Assembly: GCA_029945985.1 (NCBI GenBank) | Contig: JAQSDP010000450.1 | Span: 1-14,168 of the forward strand | Length of the DNA stretch: 14,168 nt | Reading direction: 5' to 3' | DNA from: a bacterium | Lineage (GTDB): Bacteria > Acidobacteriota > Blastocatellia > Pyrinomonadales > Pyrinomonadaceae | Part shown: piece by piece, positions 7,442 through 14,168 of the stretch | Layout of the letters: each line of letters starts with the position of its first letter | Position numbering within the stretch: the stretch's first letter is position 1 | Notes under the pieces: model-generated | The model's database searches: none | The model's input: only the letters and a program-made list of their open reading frames with translations | Told to the model about the DNA's origin: nothing | Translations under genes and position numbers: made by a program

Positions 7442-8092
7442 TTAGCCGGCTCTGGCAGCCTTCACAAGTTCGATGAACTCCTTGGCTCGGTCGGTCACGA
7501 CCTGAGTGTTTCCCTCTCTGATCGCCTTTACGTCAACCAGGTCTGTTCCCACTCCCAGCGCACTTGCTCCAGCGGTGATGAAATCCTTAGCTGTCTTAAG
7601 AGAAACACCGCCAGTCGGGATCATCTTGACCTGCGGGAAAGGGCCTTTCAGATTCTTGATATAACTCGCTCCGCCAACCGCTCCGCACGGAAAGACCTTA
7701 ACGAAATCGGCGCCGGCGCTCCACGCGGTAATTACCTCGGTGGGCGTGAGAACTCCCGGCATGACCGGAACGCTGTACCGATGGCACATCGCGATCGTCT
7801 CGAGGTTGAGCGCCGGGCTCACGATAAACTGAGCACCTGCGAGCATACACGCTCGGGCCGTTTCCGGATCCAGAACCGTCCCCGCCCCGACCAAAACCTC
7901 ACTGCCGTACTTGTCCGCGACCTTTTCCATCACACGCACCGCGCCCGGAACGGTCATCGTGATCTCAAGCACATTAACGCCGCCCGCCTTGATGGCTTCG
8001 ATCACCTGCATCGCTTCATCGGCGGACGACGCTCGAACGACAGGAACTAGCCCGAGTTCTTCAAGCTGTCTAACAATTTCTTTCTTATCCAT
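7442..8092 (-). CDS. eda: 2-dehydro-3-deoxy-6-phosphogluconate (KDPG/KHG) aldolase
   Basis: This enzyme cleaves KDPG to pyruvate and glyceraldehyde 3-phosphate, the last step of the uronate route and of the Entner-Doudoroff pathway. At 216 residues it is a normal class I (Schiff base) aldolase of the Eda trimer family. Glu43 in LEITM is the catalytic acid/base, Lys132 in DFVKVFPC forms the Schiff base, Arg20 in VVR and PTGGV (159-163) bind carboxylate or phosphate, and GAGTV at 69-73 is the usual barrel strand. It is the last gene of the uronate operon. Its ATG is one base after the stop of the KDG kinase, so the product of that kinase is its substrate. A KHG aldolase or 2-dehydro-3-deoxygalactonate-6-phosphate role cannot be excluded by sequence, but the neighbours favour KDPG. 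Confidence 0.94.
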   Translation of the reverse strand: MDKKEIVRQLEELGLVPVVRASSADEAMQVIEAIKAGGVNVLEITMTVPGAVRVMEKVADKYGSEVLVGAGTVLDPETARACMLAGAQFIVSPALNLETIAMCHRYSVPVMPGVLTPTEVITAWSAGADFVKVFPCGAVGGASYIKNLKGPFPQVKMIPTGGVSLKTAKDFITAGASALGVGTDLVDVKAIREGNTQVVTDRAKEFIELVKAARAG

Positions 8093-8093
8093 A

Positions 8094-9191
8094 CTATCTC
8101 GCTACTCGTGCACCGCCTCCTTTCATCACGCGCAGAACATCGGCCAGGGCGACCGTTGTCGTATCGCCGGGCGTCGTCATCGCGAGCGCTCCGTGAGCAG
8201 CACCGCAATTGACTGCCCACTCCGGAGATTCGCCAGTCAGGAATCCGTAGATCAAACCCGAGGCAAACGAATCGCCGCCGCCGACGCGGTCGAAGATGTC
8301 GAGATCGGGCCGCATCAACGCTTGATGAAGTTCGCCCTCAGTAAAACAAACCGCCCCCCAATCGTTCACTGATGCTGTCTTTGCGTTGCGGAGCGTCGTC
8401 GCCGCGACTGCAAAATTCGGAAACTCTTCAACCGCTTTGCGGATCATCTTTTCGAAGTTCGCGATGTCCAGTTTCGAATGATGCTCGTCCTGGCCTTCGA
8501 CCTCGAAACCGAGACATGCAGTGAAATCTTCCTCGTTGCCGATCATCACGTCGACATACTGAGCAAGATCGCGATTAACTTCCTGCGCCTTCGCCTGACC
8601 GCCGATCGCCTTCCACAGCGAATCGCGGTAGTTAAGGTCATACGAGATGATCGTGCCGTGCTTCTTCGCGACCTGCATCGCTTCTTTCGCGACCTCAGGC
8701 GTGGTTTCCGAGAGGGCGCAGAAGATGCCACCGGTGTGCAGCCAACGAGCCCCTTCGTCGCCAAAGATCGTTTCCCAATCAATATCACCTTTCTTGAGTT
8801 GGGATACCGCTGTGTTACCGCGGTCCGAACAACCGAGGGCCGCACGAACTCCGAATCCTCGTTCCGTGAAGTTCATACCGTTGCGAACCGTTCGTCCGAC
8901 GCCATCGTACTTCACCCACTTCACGTGCGATTGATCGACACCGCCCTGATAAATCAGGTCTTGAACAAGTCGGCCGACCGGATTATCAGCAAGCGCAGTC
9001 ACGACCGCCGCATCGAATCCAAAGCATCGCTTCAATCCGCGGGCTACGTTGTATTCACCGCCGCCTTCCCACACTTCGAAACTTCGCGTCGTGTGAACAC
9101 GCTTGTCGCCCGGATCGAGCCGGAGCATAACCTCGCCGAGGGAAACTATGTCCCACCTACATTCGTCTTTTGATTTGATCTTGAGTGCCAT
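8094..9191 (-). CDS. kdgK: 2-dehydro-3-deoxygluconokinase (PfkB family)
   Basis: KdgK phosphorylates 2-keto-3-deoxygluconate (KDG) to KDPG with ATP. The protein has 365 residues, a little longer than most PfkB sugar kinases because of an N-terminal lead and an insertion around 225-240. WEGGGEYNVARGL at 41-53 is the first PfkB signature (GGxxxN substrate loop), DLNYR at 185-189 is the sugar-acid kinase segment, and DRVGGGDSF at 301-309 is the second signature with catalytic Asp307. The family usually has GAGD there; here Gly replaces Ala, which should be tolerated. The gene lies between the KduD-like dehydrogenase, whose stop is 37 bp upstream, and the aldolase that uses its product. The ATG has only a weak GAAG-type ribosome site. 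A different 2-keto sugar acid is possible, but the context fits KDG well. Confidence 0.9.
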   Translation of the reverse strand: MALKIKSKDECRWDIVSLGEVMLRLDPGDKRVHTTRSFEVWEGGGEYNVARGLKRCFGFDAAVVTALADNPVGRLVQDLIYQGGVDQSHVKWVKYDGVGRTVRNGMNFTERGFGVRAALGCSDRGNTAVSQLKKGDIDWETIFGDEGARWLHTGGIFCALSETTPEVAKEAMQVAKKHGTIISYDLNYRDSLWKAIGGQAKAQEVNRDLAQYVDVMIGNEEDFTACLGFEVEGQDEHHSKLDIANFEKMIRKAVEEFPNFAVAATTLRNAKTASVNDWGAVCFTEGELHQALMRPDLDIFDRVGGGDSFASGLIYGFLTGESPEWAVNCGAAHGALAMTTPGDTTTVALADVLRVMKGGGARVAR

Positions 9192-9228
9192 TCTTCAATT
9201 TCGATTCTGACTTCTGAATTGTGTTTTC

Positions 9229-9993
9229 TCATCGAGCCATCCACCCTCCGTCCACGACCATCACGTGACCTTGCACGTAATCGCTCGCAGAGGAGGATAA
9301 GAAAACGACTGCTCCTGAAAGATCGTCCGCATCGCCCCAGCGTCCAGCCGGAATGCGTTCCATGATCTGCCGATTCCGCGTCTCGTCCGCACGAAGAGCC
9401 GACGTGTTGTCGGTCTCCATGTATCCCGGAGCGATCGCGTTCACGTTCACGTTGTACTTAGCCCATTCGTTCGCAAGAGCCTTGGTGAGCCCCGCAACAC
9501 CGGACTTCGACGCAGTGTAAGCAGGCACGGTAACCCCGCCCTGAAACGACAGCAGCGACGCAATGTTCACGATCTTTCCGCTACCCCGTTCGATCATGTG
9601 CCGCCCGACAGCTTGTGACAGGCGAAATACGCTCGAAAGGTTAACCTGGATGACCGTCGACCAATTTTCCTCGGAGAAATCGACCGCCGGCGAGCGGCGA
9701 ATCATGCCGGCGTTATTTACGAGAATATCAATTTTTCCGAGCTCGGCTAAAGCCTCAGCCGCGACTCGGCTCGGAACTTCAGTTTCAGCCATATCGCCAA
9801 CAACGCTAACGGCCTTACGCCCAAGAGCCGTGATGGCCGCGATCGCTTCAGCCGCTCCATCCGCCTCACGCGAATGACACGCTACATCCGCACCGGCCTC
9901 TGCCAGCGCGATCGCGATCCGTTGTCCGAGTCCACGTGACGCTCCGGTAACTAGAGCCGACTTTCCCGCAAGCGAAAACTTATCAAGGATCAT
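9229..9993 (-). CDS. kduD: Short-chain dehydrogenase, 2-dehydro-3-deoxy-D-gluconate 5-dehydrogenase-like
   Basis: This 254-residue classical SDR is most likely KduD, which reduces 2,5-diketo-3-deoxygluconate to KDG with NAD(P)H in the cytoplasm. TGASRGLG (16-23) is the cofactor loop, NNAG (93-96) the structural motif, Ser146, Tyr159 and Lys163 the catalytic triad (YTASK), and APGYMETDNT (188-197) resembles the KduD loop after the active site. The frame stays open upstream to 10233, but that part overlaps the isomerase gene and is not SDR-like. The ATG at 9993 overlaps the upstream TGA as ATGA, so the two are translationally coupled, as expected for KduI and KduD acting in sequence. SDRs are hard to assign by sequence. 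With UxaA nearby and no UxaB visible, a role on another uronate such as tagaturonate is a minor alternative. Confidence 0.85.
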   Translation of the reverse strand: MILDKFSLAGKSALVTGASRGLGQRIAIALAEAGADVACHSREADGAAEAIAAITALGRKAVSVVGDMAETEVPSRVAAEALAELGKIDILVNNAGMIRRSPAVDFSEENWSTVIQVNLSSVFRLSQAVGRHMIERGSGKIVNIASLLSFQGGVTVPAYTASKSGVAGLTKALANEWAKYNVNVNAIAPGYMETDNTSALRADETRNRQIMERIPAGRWGDADDLSGAVVFLSSSASDYVQGHVMVVDGGWMAR

Positions 9994-10823
9994 TTCTGCG
10001 ATGCCTCGAGTCCGGAACCCGCTTGAGCGTACTCCGGCTGAACATTCACCACACCAAACTGCCGATCGATACCCTCGCGATTCGCCGCCATCATCCACAA
10101 GAAATTGATCGAACCGCCGGGCGCCGCGACGTTCGGATGATAACCCTTCGGCATGACGACAACATCGCCCTCGTGCACGACCTGCACAATTTCGGGCTCC
10201 TTCCGGTCTGTGTATACCATCTGGATCCCCCAACCGGGCTCGGGCATATCGATGTACAGATAAGCTTCCTCAAGCATGTCGTGATGCTGATGTGGCGGCC
10301 ACGAAGTCCAATTTCCTTCGGTCGAGAAGGTCACGCCAGCCATGATCCGGCCGGCCTGAATATTCTTGCCAAGCAGCACATTAAGATCACGTTCAGTCGG
10401 CGGAGAACCGGCGATAAAATGCAGAGCCGGGTCTTTCCGATTCTCTTCGAACGAAACAAACTGCAGCGAATACTGGTTCTCGACGGGAGATGACACCTCG
10501 GCAAGGTCACAGCCGTTCTCAGCTGTAACCGTCACCTGCGAATCGCGCGGAACATACAAGGCGTCATAGCGATTTAGTTGAAACGATGAATCACCCGCCG
10601 TGATCGTAGCCGAGCCATTCAAACAAATGAATCCAGTCTCGTGATCCTCAGTCGACAACTCGATCGGCCCATCACCTGCGTCAATCCGAATGCGGCCGTA
10701 ATAGAGGTTCCGAGAAGCCGAGTTCTCCGGAGAAAGCTGGCGCGTTCGTCCCTTGGCACGATGAGTTCCCTTCAAGAAACATGTTTCCTTTGCGATCTCT
10801 TTGAGTTTGAGCTGTGCCTGCAT
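9990..10823 (-). CDS. KduI/IolB-family uronate isomerase (5-keto-4-deoxyuronate or 5-deoxyglucuronate isomerase)
   Basis: A 277-residue double cupin of the KduI/IolB superfamily, metal dependent. The C-terminal cupin holds the metal ligands: His178 and His180 in PPHQHH, Glu185 or Glu186 in MLEEAY, and His229 in KGYHPN. GNWTSWPPHQHHD and the GYHP loop look more like IolB (GNWSSYPPHKHD in my recollection of the Bacillus protein) than enteric KduI, which has an MPCHTHERRMEVYFY segment. The operon, by contrast, says KduI: its stop overlaps the start of a KduD-like SDR, KDG kinase and KDPG aldolase follow, and no other inositol gene is near. In that role it would isomerise 4-deoxy-5-keto-uronate released by pectin or alginate lyases. 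AAGGA at 10829-10833 is a good ribosome binding site 5 nt from the ATG. The superfamily is certain; the exact substrate is inferred. Confidence 0.82.
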   Translation of the reverse strand: MQAQLKLKEIAKETCFLKGTHRAKGRTRQLSPENSASRNLYYGRIRIDAGDGPIELSTEDHETGFICLNGSATITAGDSSFQLNRYDALYVPRDSQVTVTAENGCDLAEVSSPVENQYSLQFVSFEENRKDPALHFIAGSPPTERDLNVLLGKNIQAGRIMAGVTFSTEGNWTSWPPHQHHDMLEEAYLYIDMPEPGWGIQMVYTDRKEPEIVQVVHEGDVVVMPKGYHPNVAAPGGSINFLWMMAANREGIDRQFGVVNVQPEYAQAGSGLEASQK

Positions 10824-10918
10824 AAAGTTCCTTCTTTCTTGTTTCTCTTGTTCTTCTTGCTCTGTGGTGAAAATATCCCAGCTACAAACAAAAAGAACGG
10901 GAACAGATGATCTGCGGC
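10824..10918 (-). promoter_or_regulatory. Leader with possible internal promoter upstream of the KduI/IolB gene
   Basis: This 95-bp gap is the longest spacer inside the uronate operon. Minus-strand boxes TTCTTT (10897-10892) and TATTTT (10875-10870), spaced 16, could form a weak promoter. The next 36 nt (10863-10828) contain no T on the minus strand and include three imperfect 9-nt tandem units beginning CAAGA (10859-10833), running into the ribosome binding site. An 11-bp palindrome CAGATGATCTG lies at 10904-10914, just upstream of the candidate -35. Together these suggest separate control of the four downstream genes, possibly by the ROK protein encoded just before. Confidence 0.4.
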
Positions 10919-12115
10919 CTAGACAGTTGCCAAATACTCTTCCACCGCCACTTCCAATGCGCCGCCGATCGCTGCACCTGCCGGAGAACCGGCCTCAACT
11001 GTCCAGCCTTCAGTCTTACCGACGATGCTCTTAGCGATCGCGTCCCGCAGCGGCTGTTCGATGAATTGCCAACCGTAAACCAATCGGCCGCTGATGATCA
11101 CACGCGGGATACCAATTCCCATGATCACGTTCGCGATCCCGATGCCTAGATACTCGCCGATCTGCTCGAGTGTTCGACGTGAACGATTATCACCGTTCTG
11201 GGCCTTCGCTACGATCTCGACGAATCGTGGGACTGATTCCCCGGGACGGAGCCGACGATCTCCCAAGTAAAGAGACGCGGCCGCTGCTGCGGATGCGTAT
11301 CGTTCCCAGCAGCCTCGGTTACCGCAGACGCATTGTTTGCCGCCCGCTACGATCGTCATATGTCCGAACTCGCCGGCGATCCCGCGAGTCTGCCCGCTGC
11401 CGCGGTAGACCTCACTGCCAAGCACGAGACCGACGCCGATTCCGGTGCCCGAACGCACCAGGATGAAGTTCGTCATCAGCCCTTCTTCCGAGTTGCGGAT
11501 CTTCATCCGGGCTTCATACATCGCCGCGGCGGTCGAATCGTTCTCCACCACGACGCGAACTCCGTCGACCGCGAGATCATCCGAGATCGGCACGTTTCGC
11601 CAATCCAAGTTCGGAGCAAAAACAAGCGACTCACGATTCGTATCGGTTAGTCCTGGTACGCTCACCCCGATCATTCTCAGGTTCTTGTCATTATTCCGAC
11701 GGACGATTTCGTCGATATGCCGCCGGGTCTGGCGAAGAGCCATCGAGACAGCCGTGGGCGTCTCAAAATCATCTTCTTCCTCGATCTCGCCTTTCAGCGT
11801 GGTCACACCGACCTGCGATCGACGAACACCCAGATTCACGCCTATGAAATAGTCGCCATTGTCAGCAAACGAAACAACGCGAGGACGCCGTCCTTGGCCC
11901 GTCACGTCGAGCGTCTCCTCGCGCAGTATGCCCGCTGCTATTAGTGGCTTGACGTTCTCGGTGACCGTGCTCTTATCGATCTCGAGCCGCGAAGCTATGT
12001 CGGTCCGCGTGATCGGCTGTTCAGCTCGAATCAACCGCAGAAGCAAGCTCCTCTTATTTGCAACGCCTGCGGTCGCTGCCGCCAGTTCGGTCTGAAAAGT
12101 TTTCGCTTGGGGCAT
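10919..12115 (-). CDS. ROK-family transcriptional regulator of the uronate operon
   Basis: This 398-residue protein has an N-terminal winged HTH (about 18-64; TRTDIASRLEIDKSTVTENV) followed by a ROK sugar-kinase-like domain. SGTGIGVG at 222-229 is the glycine loop. His252 with Cys262, Cys264 and Cys269 (CVCGNRGCWE) is the ROK zinc motif. VENDST at 190-195 keeps Asp193 at the position of the kinase catalytic base, unlike the xylose-linked ROK protein in this window. The frame opens at 12166, but the extra 17 residues overlap uxaA. The ATG at 12115, 23 bp after the uxaA stop, starts a family-like N-terminus, though no clear ribosome binding site precedes it. Placement between uxaA and the kdu genes suggests control of the operon by a sugar acid or intermediate. 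Ligand and sign of regulation are unknown. Confidence 0.87.
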   Translation of the reverse strand: MPQAKTFQTELAAATAGVANKRSLLLRLIRAEQPITRTDIASRLEIDKSTVTENVKPLIAAGILREETLDVTGQGRRPRVVSFADNGDYFIGVNLGVRRSQVGVTTLKGEIEEEDDFETPTAVSMALRQTRRHIDEIVRRNNDKNLRMIGVSVPGLTDTNRESLVFAPNLDWRNVPISDDLAVDGVRVVVENDSTAAAMYEARMKIRNSEEGLMTNFILVRSGTGIGVGLVLGSEVYRGSGQTRGIAGEFGHMTIVAGGKQCVCGNRGCWERYASAAAAASLYLGDRRLRPGESVPRFVEIVAKAQNGDNRSRRTLEQIGEYLGIGIANVIMGIGIPRVIISGRLVYGWQFIEQPLRDAIAKSIVGKTEGWTVEAGSPAGAAIGGALEVAVEEYLATV

Positions 12116-12138
12116 AGGGATTCGTAAAAGATTGAATC

Positions 12139-13710
12139 TTACAACGAAACCGTCTGCTCTGCCCAAAACTGGAATTCGCGGTGCTTCAAGATCTCCGCTT
12201 TTGCCTGGATCTCACCACTTGCTACTTTCGTAATATGTTCGAAGAGCCTTGTGCCCACCTGCTCGATCGATTCAGTACCCTCAATGATGTTTCCCGCTGA
12301 TACATCCAGGTCATTCGCCATCCGCTCAAATACACGGTTGTTCGACGCGAGCTTTACCACCGGCGTGATCGCGTTGCCGATCGTTGTGCCGTTGCCGGTA
12401 GTAAAAACGACCACCGTGGCTCCCGAGGCAACCAGTCCAGGGGTCGACTCTTGATCGTAACCCGGGCCCTGCATCAGATTGATCCCGCGCATCCGCGGGG
12501 TCTCCGCGTACTCGATGCAGTCTTCTATCCTGGTCGTTCCAGCCTTCGAGATCGCGCCGAGCGATTTGATCGTGATATTTAGCAAACCGCCTGCCTTATT
12601 GCCAGTACTCGGGTTCTGATTCAGGACGGCACCAAACTTCGACGCGTACTCCTTGTACCAGTCCACCAGTGCGTAAATTTTTCTACCTGTCTCCGCATCC
12701 TTCGCCCGGTGTGCGAGCACGTGCTCAGCACCACAGAATTCCGGAACTTCCGTTAACAGAACCGTCCCTCCGCTCTTAACCAGCATGTCGGAACAATAGC
12801 CCAACGCCGGATTCGCCGAGATACCTGAAAAGCCGTCTGAACTTCCACACTTAACCCCGAGCACAAGCTCGCTCACCGGGAACTCTTCACGTACGCATTC
12901 GTTCACGACCGGCAGCATCTTCTCGACTTCCTTCAGCCCGATCTCGATCGCCGCCTGCGTCCCGCCGACATCCTGGATCCCGATCTTGAAAACCGGCTTC
13001 TCGATCGGCTTCTCACGACGGGTCAAATATTTTTCGACGAATGTAAGATTCGTTTTCTCGCAGCCAAGATCCATCAGTATGACGCCGCCGACGTTTGGAT
13101 GATCGGCATAATTCGACAACGTTCGCATCATCACGTCGAGCGTCGAACCGTCCTGGCATCCGCAGCCCTTATTGTGTGGTATCGCCACAACACCATCGAC
13201 ATTCGGAAATTTCTCACGGCTGTAATGCATGAACTCCGACATCATCGAGATCTGCGTCGCCTCATGGCTGGCGCACATCGATGTGGGGACGATAAGGATA
13301 AAGTTGCGGGTTCCCACACGGCCGTCGGCCCGGCGAAATCCCATGAAAGTTCCAACTTCACTGACGTCGAAATAGTCGGGAGCGGGAGTCGAGATATTCT
13401 CGGGCAGATCGCGAACGATGGGGACGTCGTCCGTCATGTTCTCGTGCGTTATCCATTCGCCCTCAGCGATTCCCAGGGAGGTCCCGATCGGCTGGTTGTA
13501 CTGCCGAACGAATTCACCTTCGGGAATGTCCCGAACGGCGAACCGATGACCCGGCGGAACTTCGCTCTTCAAAACGAGAATTTCAGTGTCGGAGAGCTGC
13601 ACTGCCATCCCGCCGTGCGTCTCGCCCTTAACCACGGCGACGTTATCTGCCGGGTTCACGACGATCGCTACATCGCGGATGGGAACGATCTTTGGCTGCG
13701 CTTCGGTCAT
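12139..13710 (-). CDS. uxaA: Altronate dehydratase (UxaA/GarD family)
   Basis: UxaA dehydrates D-altronate to 2-keto-3-deoxygluconate, feeding the kinase and aldolase of the same operon. The 523-residue protein has an N-terminal SAF-like domain (about 10-92; NPADNVAVV, PPGHRFAVRDI, IGTSLG) and the large UxaA/GarD catalytic domain. Conserved landmarks are RADGRVGTRN (127-136), PHNKGCGC (178-185, probable metal-site His and Cys), DLGCEK (214-219), KCGSSDGFSGISANPALG (287-304), LTEVPE (319-324), NPSTGNKAGG (366-375) and a C-terminal FWAEQTVSL tail. EVPE and the tail resemble UxaA more than galactarate dehydratase GarD, but both belong to one family and GarD activity remains possible. Family enzymes use Fe2+ or Mn2+. 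The ATG follows the upstream stop by 4 bp. UxaC and UxaB are not seen and may lie beyond the right edge. Confidence 0.9.
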   Translation of the reverse strand: MTEAQPKIVPIRDVAIVVNPADNVAVVKGETHGGMAVQLSDTEILVLKSEVPPGHRFAVRDIPEGEFVRQYNQPIGTSLGIAEGEWITHENMTDDVPIVRDLPENISTPAPDYFDVSEVGTFMGFRRADGRVGTRNFILIVPTSMCASHEATQISMMSEFMHYSREKFPNVDGVVAIPHNKGCGCQDGSTLDVMMRTLSNYADHPNVGGVILMDLGCEKTNLTFVEKYLTRREKPIEKPVFKIGIQDVGGTQAAIEIGLKEVEKMLPVVNECVREEFPVSELVLGVKCGSSDGFSGISANPALGYCSDMLVKSGGTVLLTEVPEFCGAEHVLAHRAKDAETGRKIYALVDWYKEYASKFGAVLNQNPSTGNKAGGLLNITIKSLGAISKAGTTRIEDCIEYAETPRMRGINLMQGPGYDQESTPGLVASGATVVVFTTGNGTTIGNAITPVVKLASNNRVFERMANDLDVSAGNIIEGTESIEQVGTRLFEHITKVASGEIQAKAEILKHREFQFWAEQTVSL

Positions 13711-13714
13711 AAAA

Positions 13715-14168
13715 TTACTCGGGGAGCAAATCAGGGAGCACGAACGAAGCTACGTTCGGATGAAGCCTTATCCAAAGTCCGGGGTTCTCATCCAACTGCT
13801 TCGCTCGCTCGGCTGCGTCATCCGCAAACACGGTCTCGGTCATCCTCGCAAAACTCTCGATCTTGGCCGGCGCCGTCGACGCATCAACGATCGACTGAAC
13901 GATCTTCCGGGCACCGAGGATCGCCGCCGGCCCGAGCGTCAGGATGTGGGTCGCCGCTCTGCACTCGGCCTCGTCTTCCGGCGAGATCTCGCTGCCGCCT
14001 GCCTTAAATTTCGATACGTGATGCTCGAGGATGCTCGACGAGATCGGGATAATGCCGGCCACGTCCTTATACGTCGCTCCCGACCCGGGTTTGATGTAAC
14101 AGAGATGCGAGGCCGCATTCGCCTCGGGACCGAGTCCAAGAAAAAAGTTGTCTATACCGCCGAGTTCC
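13715..14168 (-). CDS. Unrecognised protein, C-terminal 150 residues (partial, runs off the window)
   Basis: The minus-strand frame is open from the right edge to the TAA at 13715-13717, giving at least 150 residues. The true start lies outside the window; the GTG at 14062 is an internal valine, because the open frame continues upstream with protein-like sequence (NFFLGLGPEANAASH, then YIKPGSGATYKDV). No signal peptide or membrane segment is visible. The tail contains LTLGPAAILGARKIVQSI, then DENPGLWIRLHPNV before the end. I do not recognise the family. It ends 4 bp before the uxaA start, so it is probably co-transcribed and acts in uronate use. Missing steps there are uronate isomerase (UxaC), tagaturonate reductase (UxaB) and a transporter, but the visible part does not let me assign any of these. 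Confidence 0.75.
   Translation of the reverse strand, partial: ELGGIDNFFLGLGPEANAASHLCYIKPGSGATYKDVAGIIPISSSILEHHVSKFKAGGSEISPEDEAECRAATHILTLGPAAILGARKIVQSIVDASTAPAKIESFARMTETVFADDAAERAKQLDENPGLWIRLHPNVASFVLPDLLPE

Noticed and set aside
8307..8333. GGGD instead of GAGD in the second PfkB signature of KDG kinase as a possible loss of function
   Set aside because: The catalytic Asp307 and the surrounding DRV..DSF are intact, and a glycine-rich variant is compatible with PfkB sugar-acid kinases as I know them.
10824..10865. N-terminal extension of the KduI/IolB protein through the Gln/Glu-rich leader
   Set aside because: No ATG, GTG or TTG occurs in that frame before the stop, and a good ribosome binding site precedes the ATG at 10823.
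9431..11041. Four GCGATCGC octamers (9431, 9839, 9908, 11034), like the cyanobacterial HIP1 repeat
   Set aside because: They cluster in and near the kduD-like gene, where they largely encode Ala-Ile-Ala; the rest of the window has none that I found, so codon content explains them.
13099..14007. A 302-codon plus-strand open frame opposite uxaA and the partial gene
   Set aside because: It is rich in Arg, Ser and His, has no recognisable motif, and crosses two well supported minus-strand genes; it is a shadow frame.
1..14168. A mobile element, CRISPR array, toxin-antitoxin pair, defence system or RNA gene
   Set aside because: I saw no transposase or integrase, no spaced direct repeats, no small paired genes and no tRNA- or rRNA-like sequence; all long frames are explained by sugar metabolism genes.

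Overview
The window is an ordinary-looking but well organised carbohydrate-use region of about 53% GC by eye. I judge it to come from a Gram-negative, non-enteric heterotroph that lives on plant polysaccharides. The signs are Sec signals and a lipobox, no introns, densely packed operons, an actinobacterial/Thermus-type (class I) xylose isomerase, and ROK regulators in place of AraC or GntR types. Acidobacteriota is my best guess, but nothing here proves the phylum. All genes look intact except the last one, which runs off the right edge.

Left block (70-2449): a secreted GH5 mannanase-like hydrolase on the minus strand and a secreted NodB-type polysaccharide deacetylase on the plus strand. They diverge from a 148-bp spacer that holds a perfect palindrome.

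Xylose block (2452-7409): xylB-xylA-xylF on the minus strand, separated by 1 and 0 bases. They diverge from a ROK repressor (XylR-like) across only 52 bp. XylF captures xylose, XylA makes xylulose and XylB makes xylulose 5-phosphate. The ABC permease and ATPase that XylF needs are not in the window.

Uronate block (7442-14168, all minus strand): transcription order is an unidentified partial gene, uxaA (altronate dehydratase), a second ROK regulator, a KduI/IolB-family isomerase, a KduD-like SDR, KDG kinase and KDPG aldolase. Two inputs meet at 2-keto-3-deoxygluconate (KDG): galacturonate via altronate (UxaA), and unsaturated uronates from pectin or alginate lyase action (KduI, KduD). KdgK and Eda then give pyruvate and glyceraldehyde 3-phosphate. 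The operon ends at a hairpin shared with the convergent xylR-like gene.

The whole window therefore reads as hemicellulose plus pectin use: extracellular attack, pentose uptake and use, and uronic acid breakdown. I found no mobile element, CRISPR array, tRNA, rRNA or defence system, and I do not think a new system is present. The points worth a second look are regulatory DNA, the orphan xylF, the identity of the KduI/IolB protein and the unrecognised partial gene.
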